A stretch of 64,000 nucleotides of DNA from CBDCGJ01 sp965216645 (lineage in GTDB: Bacteria; Pseudomonadota; Alphaproteobacteria; GCA-2731375): the NCBI GenBank assembly GCA_965216645.1, contig CBDCGJ010000050.1:55846-119845 (forward strand), in the 5' to 3' direction. How positions within the stretch are numbered: the stretch's first letter is position 1; each line of letters starts with the position of its first letter. This document shows positions 32,570-41,015 of the stretch, one piece after another. The notes below the pieces were generated by a model that was not told the DNA's origin, did no database searches, and saw only the letters and a list, made by a program, of their open reading frames with translations. Position numbers and translations under genes: made by a program.

Positions 32570-32661
32570 CGTCATGCCGGAAACGGCGCAGCCGTTATCC
32601 GGTATCTCGTCGGATTCAGAACCCAATTTCGACGAGATACCGGCTCAGGGCCGGTATGACG
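32570..32661. repeat. Nested inverted repeat between convergent genes
   Basis: The outer arms are CGTCATGCCGG (32570-32580) and CCGGTATGACG (32651-32661). The inner arms CCGGTATCTCGTCG (32599-32612) and CGACGAGATACCGG (32630-32643) are perfect. It lies between the ends of the MBL and hydratase/dehydrogenase genes, so it may act as a two-way terminator. Confidence 0.8.
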
Positions 32662-32681
32662 TGTTTATGTGTGCGTTCGGA

Positions 32682-34814
32682 CTAAGCCGCCTGGTCGTAG
32701 AAACCCTCGCCCTTTTCCGCCATGTCTCGGAGCAGTTTCGGCGGGGTGAAGCGGGGGCCGTAGACTTGGGCCAGGCGGTCGCATTCCTCAACGAACTGAC
32801 GGATGCCGATCATGTCGATCTGGCTGATCGAGCCGCCCCGGTTGGGCGCGAAGCCCCAGCCCATGATCGAGCCGACATCGGCGTCGGCGGGGTTGGTCAC
32901 CACCCCTTCCTCCATGCAGCGGGCGGTTTCGATGGACTGGATATACATCATCCGGGTAATTAGCTCCTGCACGTCCGGCTGGTCCTCGGCGAGCGGGAAA
33001 TTCTCCGCCAGACCGGGCCAGAGATGTTTCTCGCCCTTCTCCGGATAATCGTAGAAGCCCTTGCCGACCTTCTTGCCGAGGCGGCCCAGCTCCTCGACCA
33101 TTTTCTTGACCATCGGATCCGCCGGGGTCTCGACATACTTGTCGCCCAGGTCCTTGCGGGTTTGCTCGCTAATGCGATGGGACAGCTCCAGCGAGACCTC
33201 GTCGACCAAGGCCAACGGACCAACCGGCATGCCGGCCATCTTACCCGCATTCTCGATCAACGCCGGATTGACGCCTTCGCCGAGCATGCACATGCCCTCG
33301 CGCACATAGGTGCCGAAGACGCGGGAGGTGTAGAAGCCGCGGCTGTCATTGACCACGATCGGCGTCTTGCGGATCGCCTGCACGTAATCCATGGCCTTGG
33401 CCAGGCATGCGTCGGAGGTCTTCTCGCCGCGAATGATCTCCACCAGCGGCATCTTGTGTACCGGCGAGAAGAAATGCAGGCCGATGAAATTGTCCGCCTG
33501 TTTCGAGGCTTCGGCCAGGCCGGTAATCGGCAGGGTCGAGGTATTCGACGCCATCACCGCGCCCTCGGGCATCACCGCCTCCGCCTTGGCCGTCACGTCG
33601 GCCTTGATCTTGCGGTCCTCGAAGACCGCCTCCACCACCAGATCGACGTCGCCGAGACTGTCATAATCCGTGGCCGGCGTGATCCGGTCCAGTACCGCCG
33701 CGCCGTCTTCCTTGCTGAGGCGGCCGCGGGAGACCTGTTTCTTCACCAGTTCTTCGGCATGGGCCTTACCCTTCTCCGCCGCTTCCATGTCCCGATCGAT
33801 CAGCACCACCTCGATGCTGGCGCTGGCGCTGACATAGGCGATACCGGCGCCCATCATGCCGGCGCCGAGCATGCCGATCTTCTTCGGCTTGCTCTTGTCG
33901 TAGCCCTCCGGGCGGCGGGCCAATTTGTTGGCTTCGGTCATGGCGAAGAAGAAGCGGATCAGGTTCTTCGCTTCCGGGGTCGCCGCCGTCGCCGCGAGAT
34001 AGCGGGCTTCAATCTTCAGGCCGGTGTCGATGTCGGTAATCAACCCCTCATAGACTGAGGACATGATGTTTTGCTGCGCCGGGAAGTTGCCATAGGTGCG
34101 CTTTCGCAGCATGGCGTTGCCGCCGATAAACATCTGCGCGCCCTGCGGCGTGTTGGGGCCACCGCCGGGTATTTTGAAGCCTTTCTTGTCCCACGGCTTG
34201 GTGACGTTCTTCGCCCCCTCTTCCAACAGCCAGCGCTTGGCCTCCGCGCGCAATTCGTCGCCTGGGACCACCTTGTCGATCATGCCGAGATTGAGGGCGG
34301 CCTGCTGGTCCTGCTCCTTACCCTCCAGCATCATCATTACCGCCGTCTGCATGCCGATCATACGCGGCAGACGCTGAGTGCCGCCAGCGCCGGGCAACAA
34401 ACCGACCTTGGCCTCCGGCAAGCCGATCTTGATCCGGCCTTCCGCCGCCGCGACCCGGTAGTGGCAGGCCAGCGCCAATTCGTAGCCGCCGCCCAGGGCA
34501 TGGCCGTTGATCGCGGCCGCGAACGGCTTGCCGCAGGTCTCGAGCTTGCGCAGCACGATCTGAATGCGCCGCACCCAGTTATAGAGTTCTTCCGGCTCGC
34601 CGCCGGCCGGCACCGACGACAGATCGGCGCCGACGACGAACTCCTTGTGGGCGGAAGCCATGATGACGCCGGTGCACTTTTCGTCCTCGACGGCCTGATC
34701 GACGGCGGCTTCCAGCGCCGCGATGGTCTCGTCGTTCATCACGTTCATCGGCCGATTGGTGACGTCCCACTCGATGGTGCCGATGCCGTCGTCGTCGCGG
34801 GTATAGGTGATCAT
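32682..34814 (-). CDS. Fused enoyl-CoA hydratase / 3-hydroxyacyl-CoA dehydrogenase (FadB/FadJ family)
   Basis: This 710-residue bifunctional beta-oxidation enzyme has an N-terminal crotonase domain with AAINGHALGGGYELALACHYR and EAKVGLLPGAGGTQRLPR (Glu residues for hydration). Next is the NAD-binding domain, IGMLGAGMMGAGIAYVSA (about 315), then a dehydrogenase domain with the FIGLHFFSPVHKMPLVEI His. The start follows GAGGAATAGAGA. It hydrates 2-enoyl-CoA and oxidises the 3-hydroxyacyl-CoA. It is the last gene of the MerR-headed operon, separated from the thiolase by a REP-like element. Confidence 0.95.
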   Translation of the reverse strand: MITYTRDDDGIGTIEWDVTNRPMNVMNDETIAALEAAVDQAVEDEKCTGVIMASAHKEFVVGADLSSVPAGGEPEELYNWVRRIQIVLRKLETCGKPFAAAINGHALGGGYELALACHYRVAAAEGRIKIGLPEAKVGLLPGAGGTQRLPRMIGMQTAVMMMLEGKEQDQQAALNLGMIDKVVPGDELRAEAKRWLLEEGAKNVTKPWDKKGFKIPGGGPNTPQGAQMFIGGNAMLRKRTYGNFPAQQNIMSSVYEGLITDIDTGLKIEARYLAATAATPEAKNLIRFFFAMTEANKLARRPEGYDKSKPKKIGMLGAGMMGAGIAYVSASASIEVVLIDRDMEAAEKGKAHAEELVKKQVSRGRLSKEDGAAVLDRITPATDYDSLGDVDLVVEAVFEDRKIKADVTAKAEAVMPEGAVMASNTSTLPITGLAEASKQADNFIGLHFFSPVHKMPLVEIIRGEKTSDACLAKAMDYVQAIRKTPIVVNDSRGFYTSRVFGTYVREGMCMLGEGVNPALIENAGKMAGMPVGPLALVDEVSLELSHRISEQTRKDLGDKYVETPADPMVKKMVEELGRLGKKVGKGFYDYPEKGEKHLWPGLAENFPLAEDQPDVQELITRMMYIQSIETARCMEEGVVTNPADADVGSIMGWGFAPNRGGSISQIDMIGIRQFVEECDRLAQVYGPRFTPPKLLRDMAEKGEGFYDQAA

Positions 34815-34841
34815 TCTCTATTCCTCATTCCCATTCACGCC

Positions 34842-34920
34842 ATTCCGGCTTCGCGCCGGAATCTCGGGCAGAATAGCGCCCCTCGTTCGAAAAGATTCCG
34901 GCTCGGGGGCCGGAATGACG
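34842..34920. repeat. REP-like ATTCCGGC element inside the beta-oxidation operon
   Basis: ATTCCGGC/GCCGGAAT (34842-34862) is followed by a second stem GATTCCGGC ... GCCGGAATGACG (34894-34920). It belongs with the other GTCATCCCGG-type repeats. Being within an operon, it may tune downstream expression. Confidence 0.7.
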
Positions 34921-34929
34921 GTTGTTCTG

Positions 34930-36138
34930 TCAGACCCGCTCGATGATCGTCGCGGTGCCCATGCCGGCGCCGACGCATAACGTGGCGAGCGCGGTGGATT
35001 TGCCGCTGCGTTCCAGCTCGTCCAGCACCGTGCCCAGGATCATCGCGCCGGTGGCGCCCAAGGGATGGCCCATGGCGATGGCGCCGCCATTGACGTTTAT
35101 GTCGTTGTGATCGACGTCGAGGGCTTCCATGAAGCGCAGGACGACGGCGGCGAAGGCCTCATTCAGCTCCCATACGTCGATATCGTCCTTGCTCATGCCG
35201 GCACGCTTCAGCGCTTTCTCCGCCGCGTCGGCCGGGCCGGTCAGCATGATCGTCGGTTCGGAGCCGATCGAGGCGAAGCTGCGGATACGGGCGCGCGGCT
35301 TGAGACCGTATTTCTCCCCCATTTCCTTGGTGCCCAGCAATACGGCGGCGGCGCCATCGACAATGCCGGAGGAATTACCGGCATGGTGGACATGCTTAAT
35401 CTTCTCCACCTCCGGATAGCGCTGGATGGCGACGGAGTTGAAGCCCAAAGTCTCGCCCATGGCACCGAAAGAAGGATCGAGGGACGCAAGCGACTGCATG
35501 GTCGTGTCCGGGCGCATATGCTCGTCATGATCCAGTACGGTCATGTCGTTGATGTCGGTCACCGGCACCACGGAGTTTTCGAAGCGCTTGTCGTCCCAGG
35601 CGGCCTGCGCCCGCTTCTGGCTCTCCACCGCATAGGCGTCCACGTCGTCGCGGGAATAGCCGTATTTGGTGGCGATCAGGTCGGCGGAAACACCTTGCGG
35701 CACGAAATAGGTATGGAAGGCGACCGCCGGGTCGCTGGCCCAGGCGCCGCCGTCGGAGCCCATGGGTACCCGGCTCATGCTCTCGACGCCGCCGCCGATG
35801 GCCATGTCCGACTGGCCGGACATGATCTGACCGGCGACCATGTTCACGGCTTCCAGTCCGGAGGCGCAAAATCGGTTCACCTGCACGCCCGCCGTGGTCT
35901 CGGCATAGTCGGCGTTCAGCACCGCCACGCGGGCGATGTCGGCCCCCTGCTCCCCGATCGGCGCGACGCAGCCCAGGACTACATCCTCCACATCGGCGGT
36001 ATCGATCTCGTTGCGGTCGCGCACGGCTTTCAGTGCTGTCGTGGCGAGCTCGATCGGCGTCACGCTATGCAGCGACCCCGAGGCCCGCCCCTTGCCGCGC
36101 GGGGTCCGCACGGCGTCATAGATATAAGCGTCAACCAT
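34930..36138 (-). CDS. Thiolase (acetyl-CoA acyltransferase)
   Basis: This 402-residue thiolase has the acyl-enzyme cysteine in NRFCASGLEAVNM (about 88-100), HAGNSSGIVDGAAAV (His), NEAFAAVVLRF, GHPLGATGA (His) and the second catalytic cysteine in CVGAGMGTATI near the end. It cleaves 3-ketoacyl-CoA to acetyl-CoA and a shortened acyl-CoA, or works in reverse. It sits between the acyl-CoA dehydrogenase and the hydratase/dehydrogenase genes, so together they provide a complete beta-oxidation spiral. Confidence 0.95.
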   Translation of the reverse strand: MVDAYIYDAVRTPRGKGRASGSLHSVTPIELATTALKAVRDRNEIDTADVEDVVLGCVAPIGEQGADIARVAVLNADYAETTAGVQVNRFCASGLEAVNMVAGQIMSGQSDMAIGGGVESMSRVPMGSDGGAWASDPAVAFHTYFVPQGVSADLIATKYGYSRDDVDAYAVESQKRAQAAWDDKRFENSVVPVTDINDMTVLDHDEHMRPDTTMQSLASLDPSFGAMGETLGFNSVAIQRYPEVEKIKHVHHAGNSSGIVDGAAAVLLGTKEMGEKYGLKPRARIRSFASIGSEPTIMLTGPADAAEKALKRAGMSKDDIDVWELNEAFAAVVLRFMEALDVDHNDINVNGGAIAMGHPLGATGAMILGTVLDELERSGKSTALATLCVGAGMGTATIIERV

Positions 36139-36171
36139 GGTTCGGTTCCCTCTCGTTTGCGTCCCCGCAGT

Positions 36172-37314
36172 TTACAGGCTGCGGGAGATGATGTCCTTCA
36201 TGATTTCGTTAGTGCCGGCATAGATGCGCTGGACGCGCGCGTCGGCGAAGGCGCGGGCGATGGGGTACTCCCACATATAGCCGTATCCGCCGAACAGTTG
36301 CAGGCATTCGTCGATGGCCTTGCATTGCAGATCGCTGGTCCACCATTTCGCCATCGCTGCGGTATCGGCATCGAGCTTGCCGTCCAGCATCAGTTCGATG
36401 CATTTATCCACGAACGTCCGGGCGACGACGGCTTGGGTCTTGACCTCCGCCAGTTTGAACTTGGTGTTCTGGAAATCCATGATGGTTTGACCGAAGGCTT
36501 TGCGGTCCTTGGTATAGTCGACGGTCCAGTCGAGGGCCGCTTCCAGATTGCTGACCGCGCCGATGGCGACCTGCAGCCGCTCCCAGGCCAGTTCCTGCAT
36601 CAGATAGACGAAGCCCTGACCTTCCTCGCCCAGCAGATTGGTTTGCGGCACGCGCACGTCGTCGAAGAACAGTTCCGAGGTGTCCTGAGCCTTCAGACCG
36701 ATCTTCTCCAGCTTGCGGCCCTTGCGATAGCCCTCGGTTCCGGTTTCGACAATGACCAGACTGATCCCCTTGGCGCCGGCATCGGGGTCTGTTTTGGCGA
36801 CGACGATGACGAGGTCGGACATGTAACCGTTGGTGATGAAGGTTTTGGAGCCATTGATCACCAGTTCGTTGCCGTCTTTCAGCGCCGTCGTCCGGACGCC
36901 CTGCAGATCGCTACCGGTGCCGGGCTCGGTCATGGCGATGGCGCCGATCATCTCACCCTTGGCCATGGCAGGCAGGTAGCGGCGTTTCTGCTCTTCGCTG
37001 CCGTAGCGCAGGATGTAGGGCGCCACGATCTCCGAATGCAGGGAGAAGCCTGGACCAGTGGCACCGGCACGGGCCAGTTCCTCCATCACCACGATGCTGT
37101 AGCGGCGGTCGGCGCCGGCGCCGCCATATTCTTCCGGCATGCTGGCGCAAAGCAGTCCCATTTCGCCGGCCTTCAACCAGGCCTCGCGCGCGATCTGCCC
37201 CTCTTTCTCCCATGCCTCGTGGTGAGGCAGGATTTCCTCCTCACAGAAACGCCGGACGCTGTCGCGGAAAATGTCGTGGTCTTCGTCGAAAATACTTCTC
37301 GGGATTGCGTTCAT
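36172..37314 (-). CDS. Acyl-CoA dehydrogenase
   Basis: This 380-residue FAD-dependent acyl-CoA dehydrogenase has the signature GAIAMTEPGTGSDLQGVRTTA (about 125-145) and FITNGYMSDLVIVVAKT. The C-terminal QLFGGYGYMWEYPIARAFADARVQRIYAGTNEIMKDIISRSL contains the catalytic Glu region (YAGTNEI). It makes the 2-enoyl-CoA for the next gene. It starts 4 bases after the dienoyl-CoA reductase stop, so the two are coupled. Confidence 0.95.
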   Translation of the reverse strand: MNAIPRSIFDEDHDIFRDSVRRFCEEEILPHHEAWEKEGQIAREAWLKAGEMGLLCASMPEEYGGAGADRRYSIVVMEELARAGATGPGFSLHSEIVAPYILRYGSEEQKRRYLPAMAKGEMIGAIAMTEPGTGSDLQGVRTTALKDGNELVINGSKTFITNGYMSDLVIVVAKTDPDAGAKGISLVIVETGTEGYRKGRKLEKIGLKAQDTSELFFDDVRVPQTNLLGEEGQGFVYLMQELAWERLQVAIGAVSNLEAALDWTVDYTKDRKAFGQTIMDFQNTKFKLAEVKTQAVVARTFVDKCIELMLDGKLDADTAAMAKWWTSDLQCKAIDECLQLFGGYGYMWEYPIARAFADARVQRIYAGTNEIMKDIISRSL

Positions 37315-37318
37315 ATCG

Positions 37319-39355
37319 TCATGCCGCCGCGGCGAGGCGGAACCCTTGTTCGATGGCCCGAAGGGCGTTCAACTCGGCGGCCTCGTCAGCCCCGCCGATC
37401 AGATGGTTAATGATGCCGGCGGCGTCAAGTCCTGCCTTCAACTCGCGCTGACTTTCCTGGCCGGCGCAGATCACGACATTGTCCACGTCCAACACCCGCG
37501 GCTCGTCGTCAATCGTGATGTGCAGGCCGGCATCGTCGATCCGATCGTAGGTCACGCCGGCCAGCATCTCGACCTTCTTCAACTGCAGGCCAAGCGACAC
37601 TGCCCAGCCGGTTGTTTTGTTCAGACCCTTGCCGACGCGGGTCGGCTTGCGCTGCAGCAGGGTGATGTGCCGCGGCGAATGCATTTGCGGGCCCGCCGGG
37701 TCCAGACCGCCGGCATGGTCGAAACTCTTGTCGATGCCCCATTCTTTCAGCCATTTGTCGATATCCGGCTTGGCCGGATCGCCGGGCCCTTCGGCGTGGC
37801 TCAAAAACTCGGCGACGTCGAAGCCGATACCGCCGGCGCCGACGATGGCGACACGTTCGCCGACCTCGGCACCGCCGGACAGCACGTCGACATAGGACAG
37901 CACTTTCGGATGATCGATGCCGTCAATTGCAGGTTTGCGCGGGGTTACGCCGGTGGCAAGCACCACTTCGTCATAGCCGCCGTCGCGCAACACCTCGACT
38001 GTCGCCCGGGTGTTCAGTCTCACGTCGACGCCGAGCCTGTTCAGGCGGGCGCCGTAATAGCGAATGGTCTCGCCGTAGTCCTCCTTACCGGGGATCGCCT
38101 TGGCCATATTGAATTGGCCGCCCAGGCGGTCGCTGGCCTCAAAAAGTGTGACCTTATGACCGCGGGCTGCGGCGATCTCGGCAAACGACATGCCACCGGG
38201 GCCGGAGCCGACAACGGCGATGCTCTTCGTCGCCACTGCCGGTTCGTAGTTCAATTCCGTCTCGTAACAGGCTCGCGGATTGACCAGGCAAGTCGCAAGC
38301 TGACCTTGGAAAATTCGATCCAGGCAGCCCTGATTACAGGCGATGCAGGTGTTGATCTCCTCCGCCCGGTCTTCCATGGCCTTCAGCACGAATTCGCCAT
38401 CGGCCAGCAACGGTCGAGCCATGGAGACCATGTCCGCTTCGCCCTGGGCGATGATGACCTCCGCCTGGGCCGGATCGTTGATCCGGTTCGAGGTAATGAT
38501 CGGGATATTCACCTCACCCATCATCCGCTTGGCGGTCCAGACGAAGGCGCCGCGCGGCACCATATGCGCGATCGTCGGGATCCGCGCCTCATGCCAGCCG
38601 ACGCCGCTGTTGAGCAGGGTCGCGCCGGCCGCTTCCACAGCCTTGGCGACCTTGACGATCTCGTCCCAGGTCAAACCGCCCTCGACCAGGTCGAGCATGG
38701 AGCAACGGTACATGATGATGAAGTCGTCGCCGCATACTTCCCGCGTCCGCCGCACCACCTCGACCGCCAGGCGCACACGGTTGTCGAAGCTGCCGCCATA
38801 GTCGTCGTCGCGCTTGTTGGTGCGGGGCGCCAGGAACTGGGTCAGCAGGTAACCTTCCGAGCCCATGATCTCGACCCCATCATATCCGGCCTCGCGGGCC
38901 AGACGGGCGCAATCGGCATAATCCTCAACGGTCTGACGGATTTCGGCCACGCTCATGGGGCTGGGTGCATAGGGCGTGATCGGCGATTTTACATCCGATG
39001 CGGAGACGCATTCTTCGTGTCGAGAGTAGCGGCCGCCATGCAGGATCTGCATCAGGATCTTGCCGTCCTCGTCATGGACGGCCTTGGTTATGACGCGGTG
39101 ACCGGTTTCGCCATGTTCGCCATCCAACACGCTGTCGCCGAGGCCGAGGCGGCCGGCCATGTTCGGGGCATAACCGCCGGTAACGATCAGGCCGGCCTGA
39201 CCGCGGGCACGTTCGGCGAAGAAGGCCGCCTGGCGCTCGAAACCGCCCGCCATCTCCTCCAACCCGGTATGCATGGAGCCCATGAGCACCCGGTTCTTTA
39301 GGCTGGTGAAGCCGAGATCGAGAGGGCTCAGAAGATGGGGATAGGGGACGGTCAT
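37319..39355 (-). CDS. fadH: NADPH-dependent 2,4-dienoyl-CoA reductase (FadH-type)
   Basis: This 678-residue three-domain enzyme has an OYE-like FMN barrel (HGGRYSRHEEC; EIMGSEGYLLTQFLAPRTNKR; DDYGGS). A [4Fe-4S] cysteine cluster CIACNQGCLDRIF ... TCLVNPRA (about 338-360) follows. The C-terminal FAD/NAD(P) domain has VVGSGPGGMSFAEIAA and VAIVGAGGIGFDVAEFL. It reduces 2,4-dienoyl-CoA so that unsaturated fatty acids can be degraded. It is the second gene of the MerR operon. Confidence 0.93.
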   Translation of the reverse strand: MTVPYPHLLSPLDLGFTSLKNRVLMGSMHTGLEEMAGGFERQAAFFAERARGQAGLIVTGGYAPNMAGRLGLGDSVLDGEHGETGHRVITKAVHDEDGKILMQILHGGRYSRHEECVSASDVKSPITPYAPSPMSVAEIRQTVEDYADCARLAREAGYDGVEIMGSEGYLLTQFLAPRTNKRDDDYGGSFDNRVRLAVEVVRRTREVCGDDFIIMYRCSMLDLVEGGLTWDEIVKVAKAVEAAGATLLNSGVGWHEARIPTIAHMVPRGAFVWTAKRMMGEVNIPIITSNRINDPAQAEVIIAQGEADMVSMARPLLADGEFVLKAMEDRAEEINTCIACNQGCLDRIFQGQLATCLVNPRACYETELNYEPAVATKSIAVVGSGPGGMSFAEIAAARGHKVTLFEASDRLGGQFNMAKAIPGKEDYGETIRYYGARLNRLGVDVRLNTRATVEVLRDGGYDEVVLATGVTPRKPAIDGIDHPKVLSYVDVLSGGAEVGERVAIVGAGGIGFDVAEFLSHAEGPGDPAKPDIDKWLKEWGIDKSFDHAGGLDPAGPQMHSPRHITLLQRKPTRVGKGLNKTTGWAVSLGLQLKKVEMLAGVTYDRIDDAGLHITIDDEPRVLDVDNVVICAGQESQRELKAGLDAAGIINHLIGGADEAAELNALRAIEQGFRLAAAA

Positions 39356-39387
39356 GGGGCAGTGGTCCTTTTGCGCGTGCGGGCTTT

Positions 39388-39846
39388 TCAGGTCTCGTCG
39401 ACGGTTACGCCTTTGGCGGTCAGCGTGCCCTCTATTTGCCGGCAGATATCGTTCAGTTCCGTGGTGGCATTTTCAATGTCTTGCCGCTGCTGCGCCAGGG
39501 TGGCCAGACGTTCGCGGCAGCGGGTCAGGGTATATTTCAATTGCTCGACCCGGTCGTCGTCAAGCTTGTAAAGATCGAGCATCTCCTTGATTTCCGCTAG
39601 GGAGAAGCCGAGGCGCTTACCGCGCAGGATCAGCACCAGGCGGGCCCGGTCGCGTCGATTGTAGATGCGGTTCAGGCCGTCCCGCGCCGGCCGCAGCAGG
39701 TCCTTGTCCTCGTAAAAACGGATCGAGCGCGGGGTGACGCCAAATTCGCGGGCGAGCTCGGCGATGGTGAAGGTCTCCGCCGCCTCGCTGTCGCTTGGTT
39801 CGGTTCTCTCGTCGCCTCTCTGCCGGGAAACCCGCACCGCTGTCAT
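39388..39846 (-). CDS. MerR-family regulator of beta-oxidation operon (LiuR-like)
   Basis: This 152-residue protein has a MerR winged helix at about 24-92: FTIAELAREFGVTPRSIRFYEDKDLLRP, then YNRRDRARLVLILRGKRLGFSLAEIKEMLDLY. A coiled-coil dimer helix ends it. No C-terminal metal-binding cysteines are seen, which fits the LiuR-type regulators of branched-chain amino acid and fatty acid degradation in proteobacteria. It heads the operon with fadH, acyl-CoA dehydrogenase, thiolase and hydratase/dehydrogenase, and an inverted repeat of the expected kind lies about 50 bases upstream. Confidence 0.9.
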   Translation of the reverse strand: MTAVRVSRQRGDERTEPSDSEAAETFTIAELAREFGVTPRSIRFYEDKDLLRPARDGLNRIYNRRDRARLVLILRGKRLGFSLAEIKEMLDLYKLDDDRVEQLKYTLTRCRERLATLAQQRQDIENATTELNDICRQIEGTLTAKGVTVDET

Positions 39847-39896
39847 GGGCCGAACCGCTCGCTGCTGATGTCGCTCGTTGGAACGGTTTATAAGTA

Positions 39897-39912
39897 ACGT
39901 TTACGTAAACGT
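39897..39912. promoter_or_regulatory. LiuR-like operator upstream of merR
   Basis: ACGTTTACGTAAACGT is a perfect 16-base palindrome 50 bases before the MerR start. It closely resembles the TTTACGTAAAC-type sites reported for LiuR regulators, so autoregulated control of the beta-oxidation operon is likely. Confidence 0.75.
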
Positions 39913-39953
39913 CAATTCGAGCCGAACTCGCCCCCCACCGCCGCCTGGCGCGG

Positions 39954-40056
39954 AAATCAAAGGGTCAGACCCTTTGATTAGGAAATTTGTCAATAAGCTC
40001 AAAAAAACTGGCGAAAATGACCAAATCCATATTCAAAGGGTCTGACCCTTTGATTT
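39954..40056. repeat. 103-bp element with GGGTCAGACCC-type inverted ends (copy 1)
   Basis: The left end AATCAAAGGGTCAGACCC continues into CTTTGATT (39954-39979). The right end ATTCAAAGGGTCTGACCC continues into CTTTGATTT (40031-40056). The two ends are nearly perfect inverted copies, and each is itself a near palindrome. The centre (about 51 bases) has no coding content. A second copy of the same size lies at 52980-53081 with a different centre. It may be a REP-type or miniature mobile element. Confidence 0.8.
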
Positions 40057-40083
40057 CAATGACGAGATCTCGGGCCGGCTGGC

Positions 40084-40956
40084 TCAGGCGGTGACGGCGA
40101 TCAGTAAGATTGCCGGCAGGATCAAGCTCATCGCCAACACCTTACGCGCGGTGATGCTTTCGAGGCGGAAGACGAATAGGCTCAGCAACAGAGTGATTAC
40201 CGGGCTGCAGGCGACGATGGGAACGACGGCGATGATATCGCCGGTTTTCAGTGCCCAGTTCAGCGACAGAAGGCCGGCGGTATTGGCCAGGCCGGTGGCC
40301 AGGAACCACCGGTGATGGCGCCAGTTCCAGGGCGCCGGCGGCGTCTTGCGGCCGATATTGCGCGTCGCCAGGGCCATCGCCACGGAGACGGTGACGCCGA
40401 TCACCGCGGCGAACATGGGGCTGGGCACGCTCTCCATACCGAGCTTGGTCATGGCGTGACCGAGAGACCGGATGAAGGCGGCACCCACCGGCAGCGCCAA
40501 AGCCCAAACCGGCCAACCGCCTTGCAACCGCCCGCCGCCGGCCAGGGTCATGACGCCGACAATGATCACCACCGTGCCAAGCGCGATCGGCCAGGTCATC
40601 TGCTCGCCCAACCAGACGATGCCGAAGAAGGCGGCAAAGAGCGGCGATGTGGAGGCCAGCGTACTCGTCAAGGTCGGTCCCAACAGGCGAATGCCCATCA
40701 TCGCCAGATTGGTCGACAGCACCGGCCGGATCAACCCGATCGACGCGAAGATCAGCAAGGCCGGCGACAGCCAGTACCAACCGGTCATATAAAAAGGCGC
40801 GAGAAGCCAGAGGATCGCGGCCGACGACAGCAGCGACAAGAGCGACCCGGTCCGCGCATCGGCGCCGCGTAGGCCAAGGCCTTGAAGCTGGTTCGACAGC
40901 GCGAAGAACCCGGCCGACGACAGGGCCAAAAGGATGGGCAGGATTTGCTCAATCAC
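40084..40956 (-). CDS. DMT-superfamily (EamA) transporter
   Basis: This 290-residue protein has about ten membrane helices in two EamA halves (LPILLALSSAGFFALSNQLQG; SPLFAAFFGIVWLGEQMTWPIALGTVVIIVGVMTLAG; and NTAGLLSLNWALKTGDIIAVVPIVACSPVITLLLSLFVFR). I put the start at the GTG at 40956 (VIEQILPILLAL). A much longer open frame to 41451 overlaps the histidine kinase in another frame and is Arg-rich nonsense. The cargo is unknown; the family mostly exports small metabolites. Confidence 0.85.
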   Translation of the reverse strand: MIEQILPILLALSSAGFFALSNQLQGLGLRGADARTGSLLSLLSSAAILWLLAPFYMTGWYWLSPALLIFASIGLIRPVLSTNLAMMGIRLLGPTLTSTLASTSPLFAAFFGIVWLGEQMTWPIALGTVVIIVGVMTLAGGGRLQGGWPVWALALPVGAAFIRSLGHAMTKLGMESVPSPMFAAVIGVTVSVAMALATRNIGRKTPPAPWNWRHHRWFLATGLANTAGLLSLNWALKTGDIIAVVPIVACSPVITLLLSLFVFRLESITARKVLAMSLILPAILLIAVTA

Positions 40957-41015
40957 GGAAAGCGTTACTCGAATGCAGGATGGGCGGCGCCGGCGAAAGC
41001 GGACAATAGCCCTAT

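Noticed and set aside
35065..37410. 781-codon open frame on the plus strand
   Set aside because: It runs antisense to the thiolase and acyl-CoA dehydrogenase genes and its translation is His/Gly/Arg-rich without domains; it is a GC-rich mirror frame.
37271..39301. 676-codon open frame on the plus strand
   Set aside because: Antisense to fadH, which has complete domains and cluster cysteines; no recognisable protein in this frame.
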